DNA from: Obelidium mucronatum
Taxonomy: Eukaryota > Chytridiomycota > Chytridiomycetes > Chytridiales > Chytriomycetaceae
Assembly: GCA_025765595.1 (NCBI GenBank)
Contig: JAIVFH010000072.1
Coordinates: 62,001-126,000, forward strand
Length of the DNA: 64,000 nt
Reading direction: 5' to 3'
A model generated the notes under the pieces. That model ran no database searches, was not told the DNA's origin, and worked only from the letters and a program-made list of their open reading frames with translations. This document shows positions 1 to 11,183 of the stretch, in pieces. Both the position numbers and the translations under genes were made by a program. Within the stretch, counting starts at the first letter, position 1. Each line of letters begins with the position of its first letter.

Positions 1-1174
1 CGCAGACGTCGAGGCGCTGCCCGTCGCCTCGTCGACGCTGTCGGTCTTTACCAACGACGCCGGCGGCATCATCGACGACACGGGTGCGTTTGACTTTTCG
101 TGTCTCCCGGATGCTTCCGATCTCTTCCGGGTCGTGATGCCCCCAAACTCTGGCGCGCCACACCCACAGCGGCCTGGCGATGTTTATCTAACTGTGTTGC
201 ACCTCTAGTCATCAACAAGCGAACTGCCGAATCCCTCTATGTTGTGTCGAACGCGGGATGTGCCGAAAAGGATTTGAAGCACATTCGCTCCCGTCTCGCT
301 GATTTTCAAAACAAAGGGGGGGATGTTGACGTCAAAGTAATTGACGACATGTCTCTGGTTGCTCTGCAGGGTCCAAAGGCCGTCGACATCATCAGTGATT
401 TGGCGGGTTCTACCAACGGATTGAAGGACTTTAAGTTCATGAGTGGTCGTGAATTGAGTCTGAAGGGTATTCCAGTTTACATTTCGCGTTTGGGATACAC
501 TGGTGAAGATGGATTTGAGGTAATGGCTGCTTGTTTGAGTATTCCTTTTGTACTTTTTTTTTAAGTATGGGGGTTTTTTTTTCCAGATCAGCGTTCCTCA
601 CAGCGAAGCAGTTAACTTGAGCAACTTGATTCTTGAGAACTCCGACGCCAAGCTGGCTGGCCTTGCTGTCAGAGACTCTCTTCGTTTGGAAGCCAGTCTT
701 TGCCTTTATGGTCACGATTTGGATGAGACTGTCACTCCAGTCGAAGGTGGATTGACCTGGACTATCGGTAATTACAAGCTTAACATGGTTTTTTTCTTTT
801 TTTTTTTCAATGCTGAAGTTTTTTTTTTATCAGGCCAAAGACGCAGAGCTGAAGGTGGATTCCCTGGAAGCGAGAAGATTCTCTCCCAAATCGGAAAGGG
901 TGCCAAAGTTCCCCGTCGCCGCATTGGTTTGATTGTCGAGGGAGCCCCAGCTCGTGAGCACGTCGAAATCTTGAACCCAGCGGATGGATCAGTGATTGGT
1001 GCTATTACATCTGGATGCCCAAGTCCAGTGTTGAAGAAGAACATTGCTATGGGTTATGTGCCTTCTGGATTCCACAAGGCAGGAACTGCGCTGGAAGTTA
1101 AAGTGAGAGGAAAGGTGCAAAAGGCGACTGTTGTCAAGATGCCATTTGTTGAACACGCTTACTACCGCGGTTAA
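1..1174 (+). CDS. GCV1: Glycine cleavage system T-protein (aminomethyltransferase), 5'-truncated
   Basis: Mitochondrial T-protein of the glycine cleavage complex; with tetrahydrofolate it takes the methylene group from aminomethylated lipoyl-H-protein and releases ammonia. The window opens inside the gene. Exons 1-83, 209-519, 587-767 and 834-1174 join in one frame and give 304 residues. Family signatures seen are GGIIDD near the start, [40 protein letters not shown] and the C-terminal HAYYRG. All three introns are GT-AG; the second and third are very T-rich. The stop codon at 1172-1174 overlaps an AATAAA hexamer. The N-terminus and mitochondrial presequence lie outside the window. Identification is secure. 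Confidence 0.95.
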
Positions 1175-1178
1175 TAAA
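1173..1178 (+). terminator. Polyadenylation hexamer overlapping the GCV1 stop codon
   Basis: AATAAA begins at the second base of the TAA stop. Its use as a poly(A) signal is inferred from the motif only. Confidence 0.45.
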
Positions 1179-1234
1179 GACAGACTTTGGGTTAGCTTGT
1201 TTCTTTTTCTTACTTTTCAGAGCGATCGGCGAAA

Positions 1235-2758
1235 ATGGCAGCAGACCGGGACCAGCTCCGCCAGTATTGGGAAATTGGTACTTCGGATGACTCGGCCAAT
1301 GCGTCTTCACGGTACAAGACGCAGCCAGCACTGGCCATCAATATCAAAACCAAGAACACCAGACCTGGTTTCTCCGACTTTGCTACCGACTTCCGGATCA
1401 CGCCTGAGCCATCAACGAGTGCGCCTGTGCGAAGTCTTGTAACTCCGATCCCCATTGTTCCAATGGCGCGAACGAGGAGTGATCGAGGAGATAGTGAGTG
1501 TCTTCCAAACTCTTTGCCATCGACGCCAAGACTTGGCCAGAAGCGAATGGCTGCATTTGGAAGTAATGGAGGAGCAAGCAACGGAGGAGGATTGGTGGGC
1601 ACTCGGACTGTGAGAGGTCGTTGGAGTTGGTTGGGTGCCCTATGGACCAAGAAGGATGCGACAGCTGTCAAGGAGAATTCAACACAGGAGCGCTCTGTGG
1701 GAACTCCGCCAAGTTCGGTCCGACTCAAGAATTCGATGGGTCTTGGTACAGGCGGAAGTGACGATGATGTCATCCAGAGGGACTCTCTGACTCCAACACC
1801 AATTGAACCATCTTCTGCAACTGCTGCTACTACTCCAATGCCTCCTGAAATAGATGTGAAAAGATTCACCAACGGCTCATTGCCTGATCGCGATGCTTAC
1901 GATTACAAATCGGATTCGGTTTACAATTCTATGCAAAGACCCGAATCGTCAGCAGAAGGGTCTTATTTCAGCTTTGCAATTGGTCCTGATGAGTTACAAG
2001 TCCGCCCAACTTCATCTCCCTCAGCTGATCGAAACGTGTTGTCTGTAATTCCAATGATTCTCAACCCAGCCCCATTCCAATCAGACAGTCCATCGCCTTA
2101 CCCAGAATCCTACATGCGCGAAACCCCTTTACCAAACTCTCCAACCCCACCAAGTTTACCGAGCCGGCCAGTGTTGGTACCATTCCTGTCAACTTCAAGC
2201 ACGTCAAGTAGTATTAGCAGTAGTATTCATCAACGAGATTCATGGCGCCACAGCTTCTCATCCAACATTTCGTCGATTCTGGCTGGCCCTAATACTGCCA
2301 GCGCAACGCAGGATTCATTCAGCCATGCTGATGGCAAAACATCGCCACCGGCAACACCACCAAACTACCAATATTTCCAACAACCGCCGCCGCCACAGAC
2401 ATACAATAACGTGAATGCGCGAGAAGTCGGGCCTTCATCCGTTTCCTATTTTTCTGGACCCAAATCTGTTATTCCATCGATTGTGGGTATCAGCAGCAAA
2501 CCTGGGCGAGGAAATTCTGCCGTGATTACAGAGTCTTTGGTTGGTGGTTTCGGTGGTGTTTCCCCGCGAAGAACGAGTCTAGTTTTTGCGATGGATGAGG
2601 AATTGAGAAGTCGAACGTTGGGGAGGGATTCTTTGGCCAGTGCCAACGGTGGAGTGGGTGGTGTGGATTTGTTGTTGGCTGAAGAGGATGAAGATGAAGA
2701 GGATAACTATGAGCCGTCCCTTGTAGAAGCTGTGATTGCTGGTGGTAGCGAATGTTAG
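1235..2758 (+). CDS. Low-complexity Ser/Pro/Thr-rich protein of unknown function
   Basis: An intronless 507-codon frame from ATG at 1235 to TAG, only 60 bp after the GCV1 stop. I do not recognise it. Composition is dominated by Ser, Pro, Thr and Asn, with a PPPP tract near residue 385 and an acidic patch (EEDEDEED) about 20 residues before the end. No signal peptide, membrane segment or catalytic motif is visible. The length, unbroken frame and Pro/Ser bias resemble disordered regulatory or scaffold proteins of fungi. A 220-codon antisense frame overlaps its first third and is taken to be a shadow. The start is the first ATG of the frame, just after a pyrimidine-rich CAG that could be a 5'UTR splice acceptor. 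Confidence 0.6.
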   Translation: MAADRDQLRQYWEIGTSDDSANASSRYKTQPALAINIKTKNTRPGFSDFATDFRITPEPSTSAPVRSLVTPIPIVPMARTRSDRGDSECLPNSLPSTPRLGQKRMAAFGSNGGASNGGGLVGTRTVRGRWSWLGALWTKKDATAVKENSTQERSVGTPPSSVRLKNSMGLGTGGSDDDVIQRDSLTPTPIEPSSATAATTPMPPEIDVKRFTNGSLPDRDAYDYKSDSVYNSMQRPESSAEGSYFSFAIGPDELQVRPTSSPSADRNVLSVIPMILNPAPFQSDSPSPYPESYMRETPLPNSPTPPSLPSRPVLVPFLSTSSTSSSISSSIHQRDSWRHSFSSNISSILAGPNTASATQDSFSHADGKTSPPATPPNYQYFQQPPPPQTYNNVNAREVGPSSVSYFSGPKSVIPSIVGISSKPGRGNSAVITESLVGGFGGVSPRRTSLVFAMDEELRSRTLGRDSLASANGGVGGVDLLLAEEDEDEEDNYEPSLVEAVIAGGSEC

Positions 2759-2853
2759 CGAATGTATTTAGCACATTGTTTTTTATAGATTAAAATTCTC
2801 TTTTTTTTTTGGTTATTAATTTTGTAGAAAAAAGTAAAGGGTGTGAAATCATC

Positions 2854-3653
2854 ATGTTTCTCCGCCGACTTATAGCAACCCCAACCGCGAGCGTGCGATG
2901 GTCGATGAAGCCAAGCACGAGCATAAGAGCATTTGAATCGCCGATGCTGAGATCGAGACACGGCGGCATCTCTTTCCAAAGAGTCATCCAGACCAGGTCA
3001 TATGCGACAGCTCAACAATTGTCTCCACACCAGATTGCTCTACTCTCCCGAAACCAAAGCGCAATGCTTTATATTGCGTCAGTGATTGTTGGCTTTGTTG
3101 GTCTTGCATACGCTGCTGTTCCCCTTTACAAACTCATCTGTACTGACACTGGGTTGGACGGAACGGCAAGAAACCTCAGCGGCGGGAAATTTGATCCATC
3201 TACAATGAAGCCTGTAGCAGGAGCGATGCCAATCCGTATTCGTTTCCAATCGTCGCTGTCGGATTCAATGAAGTGGAAATTCACTCCTCAAACCAAAGAA
3301 ATCACGCTAGTGCCTGGAGAAACGGCACTTGCATTTTATACAGCAGAGAACCCAACAGATGAAGATATTGTTGGTATTTCAACTTATTCTGTTGTTCCGG
3401 GACGCGCTGCACAGTATGAGATTTATTTTTTTTTTTTTTTTTGTTTCGAAAGCGTTTACAAATTGCTTTTTTGTTTAGATATTTCAACAAGATTCAGTGT
3501 TTCTGTTTCGAGGAGCAAAAGCTTGCTGCTCATGAGGAGGTTGATATGCCAGTCTTTTTCTACATTGACCCTGAGTTTGCCTATGATCCATACATGAAGG
3601 ACGTTCGCGAAATCACACTACACTACACATTTTTCCGGAGCAAATACCAATAA
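2854..3653 (+). CDS. COX11: Cytochrome c oxidase assembly protein COX11 (CtaG family)
   Basis: Inner-membrane copper chaperone that delivers copper to the CuB site of cytochrome oxidase subunit 1. Exons 2854-3413 and 3479-3653 give 244 residues. The first 50 residues are rich in Arg, Ser and Thr with almost no acids, as in a mitochondrial presequence. A single membrane segment follows (about residues 70-95, ending AAVPLYKLIC) and then the CtaG domain. The copper motif CFCFEEQ lies directly after the intron and the C-terminus ends HYTFFRSKYQ. An earlier in-frame ATG at 2809 would add 15 residues; 2854 is preferred because the presequence then starts MFLRRL. The stop codon overlaps AATAAA. The 3' end faces the Atg27-like gene 92 bp away. 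Confidence 0.95.
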
Positions 3654-3654
3654 A
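3649..3654 (+). terminator. Polyadenylation hexamer overlapping the COX11 stop codon
   Basis: AATAAA spans the last two bases of the CAA codon, the TAA stop and one further A. Function is inferred from the motif. Confidence 0.45.
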
Positions 3655-3745
3655 AAAATCGTTTCTTCCACAAAAACAAAAACTCGTCAGGGTTGAAGAC
3701 GGCAGAGTTTATTTTTTCTGTAAAACTAAAACTCAAAGTGTGGGC

Positions 3746-4611
3746 TCAAATTCGGACGTACCGGCCCCCTCTTGTTACTCTTGAAATTAAAGACTCCCAA
3801 AACACATAGTTGGGGAGGAAGTCGGGGAATCTGTTGATTCTCTTCACAAGAATATTGAATGCAGAACCAATCGTCACGTAGAAAAAGATGGATAGAAACA
3901 CGAAAAGGAAAAACAGCCCACTGCCGCTCATTCCAGGAGTTCCTAAAAAAAAAATAGAGGGTGTGTTCTTTGAGAAAACTATTTCCAGAAGAAGTTGTTT
4001 CATGGGACAGCAGCATACCAGAACCCACACTTCCGTTCTTCAAGCCACATGCATCCTGAGTTATCCACTCCAGCACCAAAGTGGATTCTGTTGTTCTTGA
4101 GCTAATTCTAACAATAGGCTTCGCAATATTCTGGTCGCAAGAGAAAGTCATGTTTGTACTCAGTTGCAGTTTCCCCCATTCTCCTCCGCGTAAAACGAGA
4201 TCAAAGCCTTTCCCATTTGGTTGGACTACAACGTCTTTTTCAGTGGGTATATTCTTGGCAAGCGCGAATGGCTTTACAGCCGATGTCACGGTCGCGGATC
4301 CTTCCTTCACTTGAGAGACTTGGCAGCTTGATCCCCAAGTCATCAGAAAACAAACGAGGGGAAGAAAAAAAAAAGCAGATCATGGAAAATAAATCAACAT
4401 ACATAGCGGCATCAGCGGGACATTTGTCGAGACCCTTTTCGGCTTTGATTGAGCGACACACTCCAAGACCAGTGGTAGTGGTGGTTGATGCTGGCGGAGT
4501 GTCCAGCGTTTCTTCCAACACAGAATCAGTGGCGAAAACAGTATCGAGTTTGAAGTGGTAGCCATGGGCAACGAGCGCGGTACATGAATACGAAAAGTCT
4601 CCTGCAGTCAT
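3746..4611 (-). CDS. ATG27: Atg27 / mannose-6-phosphate-receptor-like type I membrane protein
   Basis: Exons 4611-4403, 4326-4019 and 3942-3746 join in frame to 237 residues. The N-terminal two thirds is a Cys-containing lumenal domain of MRH/Atg27 type (Cys near SYSC, GVCRS, DKCPAD, FSCDQN and QDACG). One strongly hydrophobic segment follows (GLFFLFVFLSIFFYV) and then a basic cytoplasmic tail of about 45 residues. Atg27 cycles between Golgi, vacuole and phagophore sources; the related Mrl1/M6P receptors sort vacuolar proteins. No signal peptide is visible after the ATG, which is odd for this topology. Bases TGCAG just after the ATG could be a splice acceptor, so the true start may lie upstream. 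The choice between Atg27 and M6PR subfamily is uncertain. Confidence 0.7.
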
Positions 4612-4649
4612 TGTTGCTTTTTAATTTTATTTATTTCAACCAAAAAAAA
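4612..4649. promoter_or_regulatory. 38-bp divergent intergenic region (Atg27-like / VMA10)
   Basis: Only 38 A/T-rich bases separate the start codons of two divergent genes. Both 5'UTRs and any core promoter must fit here or overlap the neighbouring gene. No TATA box is obvious. Confidence 0.5.
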
Positions 4650-5565
4650 ATGGTTTGCTTTCACCTTCTCTCTGCTGCAAAACGTGGTCTAACTCGACCT
4701 GCCCTTGTCACTTCAGGCTCAAAACTCGCAAGGAATCCAAACTCTTCTCGAGGCTGAAAAGGACGCGTCAAAGATCGTCACCAAGGCTCGACAATGTGTG
4801 TGATGATTGTCGCCATACTGGCCTGTTTACAGGGAAAATACTAAACCCCCCACCACCACCAACCCGTGCTCCCCCCCCTCGCCTGTGCACATACCCCAGA
4901 CAGAGTCCAACGCCTTAAAGATGCCCGAGCTGAAGCTCAGAAGGAAATCGAGGTTCTTAAGGCGGAGAAGGGAAAAGAATTCAGTGGTCTCGAGCAACAG
5001 GTTTGTCTCGCCTACCCCCTGTCCTCCAAACAAAAACAAACTACCTATGTTGCATCCCGAATGAAATGTTATTCGGGCCTCACTGGTTGGAAGCAATGGG
5101 GCTTTTTGTTGTACTCGCTGGGGCGTGGTGTTTAGTAAGAATTCGAATCAGCACCTCTCGAAAGCTATGGGAGATTGATAATGCCCCGTTGCCGCCGATT
5201 CAGTACCGCTGAAGTTCATCAAACACCGACAACGCGGAATCTTCCCCAGAAGCAGAATTCTTTGGATGTGGCATACATCTTCAGAATTTCTCAGCGCCCT
5301 GTTCCTTTTGTGCATCCAGTTGTTCGCAGCTGATTCTTTTATAGTACTCTGGAAGCAACGACGACTCGTTCGCCAAAGTCAACGCCGAAACTGACAAGAA
5401 GATTGTCGAAATCGACGCAGCCTACAAACAACACAAAGATCAAGTTATTGATCGCATTTTGGCGTCGTTGGTGAATGTGGAGCCAAAGGTAGGCAGTCTC
5501 AAGCGTTGCTTTGCCACGTGTTAAATGTCGAATTTTAGGTCCACGTCAACACCCGTTCAGCTTAA
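4650..5565 (+). CDS. VMA10: V-type proton ATPase subunit G
   Basis: Peripheral-stalk subunit of the vacuolar ATPase; it pairs with subunit E as a coiled coil. Exons 4650-4652, 4717-4795, 4900-5000, 5345-5488 and 5539-5565 sum to 354 nt, 117 residues, the usual family length. The N-terminal AQNSQGIQTLLEAEKDA is the conserved G-subunit signature, and helical heptads follow to the end. The first coding exon is the ATG alone, followed at once by a GTTTGC donor. Splicing there is the only way found to place a Met before the signature. The third intron (5001-5344) is 344 nt, far longer than its neighbours, and contains a 7-bp perfect hairpin near 5056-5078. Confidence 0.93.
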
Positions 5566-5735
5566 TCTCTTATATCCACCACACAATGCTTTAGGTCGTT
5601 TGTCGTAATTCTTCAAATAAAAGGCGTTTATTTCACATTTGTGTATGGAAAATAGATGGATAAACATTGTGAATCAACTTAGTAATTGTATTGATTCTAT
5701 TTTCCTCGATTATGTTCTGCAAAAATGTAGTTCAG

Positions 5736-7647
5736 TTACTTAGTCAAATGTTGTATTTCTGACCAAACCTGGATACTTGAGGCGTCGCAGGAAGCCTCCA
5801 ACTCTGGTTCCACTCCAATCACTTCTATACAGCTCCAATGTCTGGGATAATCCCCATCTATTTTTACGTGAATAATCGTGTCTTGGCCATTGCTAACAAC
5901 TCCAATCTCAATTAAACCGGCCTCGTCGTCCCAACAGATGTGTAAATCACCAATGGATTCCAACTTCTTCTTTTCACTTGCTCGATCTGCCAAGCAAGAT
6001 AAACGGGTCCGAACCTCTTTTGCTATCATTGAAATCACTTCTCCAATATTGTTAGATGACCTTGCAACAGCCCTTCGATTATCAGCTAAATAACCTCCAA
6101 CGTTTTGGAGTTGATACATATTCCTATTGGCCATTTTAACGATATCTTGAATGTCGCACTTGACATTCAGTATCTATAATAATTTATCAACATCCTTGAC
6201 ACTCATTTACTTGACATACCTTGGCATCAACCGTTTGTTCACCACCCCCAATTTCTATTTCGAGCGTGTATTTCATGTCGGTGGTATCACCGCGACAAAG
6301 AGCCAAGTTGTAGTTGATTATCAACTTGTTTGTATCGACTGCTTCAAAGGACTCAATTCCTTCGAGCTGCATCAGTCGAGAGTCCCAATTCTGGCACCTA
6401 CAGCAGCAACAGTTCAGAAGAGTGTACCAAAATATGTCATCTTGGAACCCACCAAACCAAATGTCCATCCAAGTTTGGGTCACGTAAGTGAACTAATGAT
6501 TTTGCTTCTGCAACCTTCACGCCCAGAGATTCTGCGATTGCGCTAAAGTGGGCAAGTTCGGCGCTTGCTTGTGTTTTTGCAGCTTGAGATGCAGTGAGTT
6601 GCGATTCAATTGTTTTGAGTTCGGAGGCTAAAGGTTGGACTCGTTCGCGCTGAATAAATATTTTAATGAATTGAAGAATTATTTAGAATCATGAAGTCGA
6701 GCTACCAGCTCCTCGTTTATGGCGATCAGCTCTGGGAGGGTTTTCTGTAATTATTTGGTCAAAAACAAAATAATTTCAAACATGATTTCGCACCTGTTCG
6801 GGATCAAAACTACAAAGCATTTGAGCGATTTCGTTGTTCTAAAATTCTCAAGGTTAAAAATTATTATTATGCTTGGTGATTTTACCAAAGGGTCTATTCT
6901 CTGATGAAGGTCGAATGCTCTGTTTCTTCCTCTCAACAGGGTTTCGTATTCTGCCAGAACTCAAAGTTAGGAAGAAATGGAGACACATGCGTACATTTAC
7001 TAACCATCAGAAACCTGGTCGACCAAGCTGGAAAGACTGTCGCGTACTGTCTCTGTCTCTTTCTTGTATTTTTTGAGGTGACTCTTCAAGTCTCGAATTC
7101 TCTTTTCTGAAAAATTTCAAACAGTAAGCTGAGCATTCGAAACCAAGAGGTCACGTAGTTTAGTTCATACCAGTGTCTGCAATTTCCTGGGGCGAAGACC
7201 ACTCAGGAGGTTGTGCCAAAACACGCTTCAAAAACATTTCTTTCGTGGTCTGCTCCAGAAAATTAAACTTGAGTTTTGAAAACAGTTCCTAAAGTAAAAG
7301 ATGAGGCAGGTTAGTGAGGGTGTTGCGCTATCTGTATTTATGTACTGTACTTTGTGGAACTTAAGCTCGGCCTCCATATTCTTTGGGTTCGAAAGCAGCA
7401 GTCCGCGCACATCAAGTTTATCAGTCCTGTCGTCTTCGATGGCGGGGTTGCTCTGGTGTCCAATCCAGTGGTTGATTTGCTTTTGGAAGTGGAACTTTGT
7501 TTCATCGAATGCACGGACAGCACTGTACCACGCAGATGGACGCTGATTAGGTTTGCATTTTTTCCTCTTAAGAATTATTGGGTCTCACGCTTCAAGGGAG
7601 TCTGCAGTTGCATGTGTAGTTGCAGCTGGGTTCGAAGCAGCCAACAT
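5736..7647 (-). CDS. Coiled-coil protein, possibly kinetochore (Fta4/CENP-U-like)
   Basis: Multi-exon gene reading leftward from ATG 7647 (MLAASNPAATTH) to TAA at 5738-5736. After a short first exon, one exon encodes a helical segment (TKFHFQKQINHW) and the next starts ELFSKLKFNFLEQTTKEMFLKRVL. That block resembles my recollection of the fungal Sim4/CENP-U subunit Fta4 (KLKFxYLEQxTKExFLRAI). Long coiled-coil exons follow (KRIRDLKSHLKKYKKE; ELKTIESQLTAS). The C-terminal third alternates beta-like stretches and helices (IESFEAVDTNKLIINY; LESIGDLHICW) in a way that could be an RWD fold, as in other kinetochore subunits. The exon structure is supported by splice sites; the function is only a suggestion. 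Confidence 0.4.
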
Positions 7648-7912
7648 AGTTTGTTTTGTCCGAGAATTTATTGACATATATACGCGCAATTCGAAAAAAT
7701 ACATACATAACATATATCGAGGATATGCTTTTCGCGAATAATTACTATTTTGTATGGTGTTCGTTCTCTGTATTAAGAGATTTACACGAAGCGAACAAAG
7801 AAGAATCCCAGTCTTGTCCCTCTCCAATTGAGAGCAAGATCAGAAACAAACACCAGCGGAGACGAAATAGCACTATATCGAGAAACGCGTGTTATTGGCT
7901 ATAAATCGAAGA
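7648..7912. promoter_or_regulatory. Divergent promoter region
   Basis: 265 bp between two divergent start codons. It is A/T-rich, with TATA-like stretches around 7707-7720 and at 7900-7906. No repeat or RNA gene was seen. Confidence 0.35.
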
Positions 7913-10900
7913 ATGACGGAGATTCAACGTGATTCTGTGACGCCAGCTGCAGTGGCGGAACGAGCCAAAATCTATGGACCACCGCAGCCAAAGACCCCCA
8001 ATGAACAAAAGCTGCAACAACAGCATCAATCTGGAACGGAACCATTTCTTCCACGGGTCGCGATGCTAAACAACGGAACGACATTCAACACAGGTGTGAC
8101 TGGAGCCGGAGGAGGAAGTCACGAGCCCTTGACAAAGCATCAACTTTCTCAAGTGAACTTGGTTTTGGAGCAGATGGATCGATTGAGAGCATTGATGAGG
8201 GAGAAGGAAATCGATATGTTGAAACTACGTCATGAGAACATGATCTTGAAACAAGTGAGGCTCAACCATAAAAGCAACAACTGAACCTTGGCTTAACTGG
8301 CGATTATATCGTTATATCCACTTCCTAGATTGAGCGCCGCCAACAAAAGGAGATTGAGCAGTTGGATGTCCAGAGCCATGATGCACCTAAAATCATTCGG
8401 GGATTGCGCGACGAAATCTCTGGATTGAAAGTGAGCTTCGTCATCGTTTCTTGGGGCGTGTCCAGTTCTGTTTCTCACTTGATTTTGGTTTTTCACAGAA
8501 CAAAATCAAATCATATTACACCCAACTCAATGCTGAAGCGCGAAGAGTACGATCGCTTAATGACGAGTGCTTGAGACTCAAAGATAATGTGGTTCGATTG
8601 GAAGAATTGACGACCAGTAATGAACTGCTGGACCGAGAAACTCTGACTAAGAAAGTAGCCGAGACATCTGAAAAACTGGCCGCGCAAGATAATCTATTAT
8701 CGGTAGTTGTTACTTTTATTTTATTTACTGGACTCGCATCTCATTCGTCGGTTATCAAAGGAAGCACATAGGAAATCAGAAATGGTCGAAAAACTACTTA
8801 CGAACGAGAACCGTCAATTGCGAGGGAAAATCCATAATCTAACTGCAGAAAATTCTTTTTTAAAGGATAAGAACCAGAAATCCATGGATACCATTCAAGT
8901 AAGAGATTAGTTGCCATATCTCCTACGCAACCAAACTCAAATGGCAAATAGGAGCGGGAAAAAGAGATTGCATCATTGTCTATCTATCGCTACAATGCTG
9001 TTCACAAGAAGACTGACCAAACAGTGTGCAAAAAGTGTGAACAGCGTGAAAAGGAACAAAGCGAGTTGAAGCGAAAGCAGACCATACAAGGTGAAAATTG
9101 CAGGAAGGACACCAACAGAACTCAATATTCTAATAATTTTTTGATCCAGACAAAATTCCACCTGTTCCGTCACCGATTGTCTCTATTCTCAATGGTTGTT
9201 CGGTGCAAGTTGTGGTGGCAGCACCATATTCCAACCCAGATTCTCACATTGAATATGATAAACTTACGCTGAAAGTAACAACTGATCCGAACTTGACTGA
9301 CAGTATCCGAGAGTTTTCAATTCCTGTCAAAATGGCGGCAGAAGCAGTGGATGATGAGGATAAAAACAGCTTTAAGGCAGAACTATCAGTGAATGACCTC
9401 GAAAGTGGGCAGTACTATCATTTCTTGCTTGTTGCAAGCAGTGAGGGAATTGATGGCCAAGCAAGTGCCCCGGTATCATTGCTCGTTGGTAATATACAAT
9501 CAAAAATAATTTATGTATCAATGTACTCACCTGTCTCTTTTATTAGACGAGTTGCCTCAAAGTCCCCCAAAACCAGCAATCGCACATTCCATTTTACCAC
9601 CAATCATACAACTGTTTATAGAACCTTTTGATAACAGCCAGAAGGCATCTCCACCAATATCTTATCAAATTTATCACAGTAATGATCCATCCATGGTGGA
9701 ATCGTTTCTGATTGGTGAAGTTCATGTTGAACATGGCAAACCCCTTCGATATACATACAACAATGCTCGTGTTGGTATTACACATTACTTCAGAGTTGCT
9801 GCAGTTAATACAATGGGTGTTGGATGTTTTAGCGATATTTGTGATCCTATTTTGATGGGTTAGTTTTAAACTTTACAGAAACACTTCTAACCGCTTGCTT
9901 CTTACTAGACTGCCCACCAAACAAGCCATCTAAGCCACACATCACAAAACTTGACTCAAAATCAATCCACATATTGACGTTTAGTGAACCGAATGGGGGC
10001 ACGGATATTGAGACGTGGAAAATCACTTCAACGAGGCTTGGAGGAGAAAGCAATACAATTACAAATACCCAGCTTGTTCCTGCTTCTGGAATCCACCATT
10101 CTCTAGACTATGTTTTGGAGGGTCTAGAGCCCGGTATTCCTTACATCTTCAATGTATCAGCTATAAGCTCAGGAGGAGAATCAGATATCAGCGAGAACAG
10201 CGACGAAGTTAATCTCGGTTTAGTGAATCAATTCATTCATCTTCTTTTTTGGCTATCCACTAATAAATTGCATGGTTTAGACATGATGGTACCTGTACCT
10301 GACCCACCAACAATCGAAATCACTTCTGCAACAGCCGTTACTTTCTCTCTTCCTCCAGATCCCGCACTCAAATACGGGGACAGACCCAAACTAATACAAT
10401 ATCGTATTTTGGGTTATCACGATATGAGTTCCAGAACGGCTGTGAGCGTGACTTGCGGAATTGGGGAAACTTCATTTGTCTTAGACGGTTTAGATCGAGG
10501 TGAATTCTTAGATTATTTGTCATGGTTCCCTTGTGTCTTACCTTGGCTTTAGGTGCATCTTATAATTTTGCATTGGCATTGATTGGCGAAGATGCTGGAG
10601 GTAAGAACCTTGAAAAATCAAAAACAAAGAATTTTGATTCCTTCATTACACAGAGGGAAGCCCGTCCGATCTTGTATTTGTCCCGTTGGCTGGTCTGTCA
10701 TTTTGTTTTCATTTCCTCATTAACTCAAACACCACCACATAATCAGCCGGCATAGCTCTTCCACCTTCACCAGAATCCAGTGGCTCGGAATTGAAAGGGC
10801 GGCAACTCTCTGAAACACTTCGTGACGACCCGGAAGCACCAAACCCTGCCCAATTGAAAAAATCCAAGTCAAGGTCACTATCGTTGACGCAAAGGTCACA

Positions 10901-11081
10901 GAATATGCATGATGGAAATCCAGCATATCATGACCCAGAAGATGCAACATTGCTGGCTGTCGAAGCTGTCGATGGACGGCCATCTAAAAAAATGACTGCC
11001 AAATCAAGCTCCAATTTGAAGCAAGGAGGCGGAACACAAAAGGATGCACATTCAAAGCCGCCGTTGCCGCGGAAAAAATGA
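7913..11081 (+). CDS. N-terminal coiled-coil plus four fibronectin-III-like domains
   Basis: Large multi-exon gene from ATG 7913 (MTEIQRDSV) to TGA 11081. The start was chosen as the ATG nearest the coding block. Exons to about 9090 encode a Gln/Asn-rich leader and a long coiled coil with a CKKCEQR motif near its end. From about 9150 to 10600 four beta-sandwich segments follow. Each begins with a Pro-rich strand and ends with a Y-x-F core: QYYHFLLVAS, HYFRVAAVN, PYIFNVSAIS and SYNFALALI, the typical fibronectin type III F/G strands. A charged Ser-rich tail ends PPLPRKK. No signal peptide or membrane helix is visible, so an intracellular, perhaps flagellar or cytoskeletal, role is likely. I know no named protein with this architecture. 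Confidence 0.7.
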
Positions 11082-11183
11082 TCCATCATGTTTTTCATTT
11101 TTACCATTTTCTCTCATTTCTCCCATTTTTTAGAATTTCAGCAATAAAAGGGGAAGTAATTAGTTTTCACATAGGATTTATTC

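Noticed and set aside
1210..1872. 220-codon antisense frame over the low-complexity gene
   Set aside because: No homology, no splice or promoter context, and the plus frame is longer and extends well past it.
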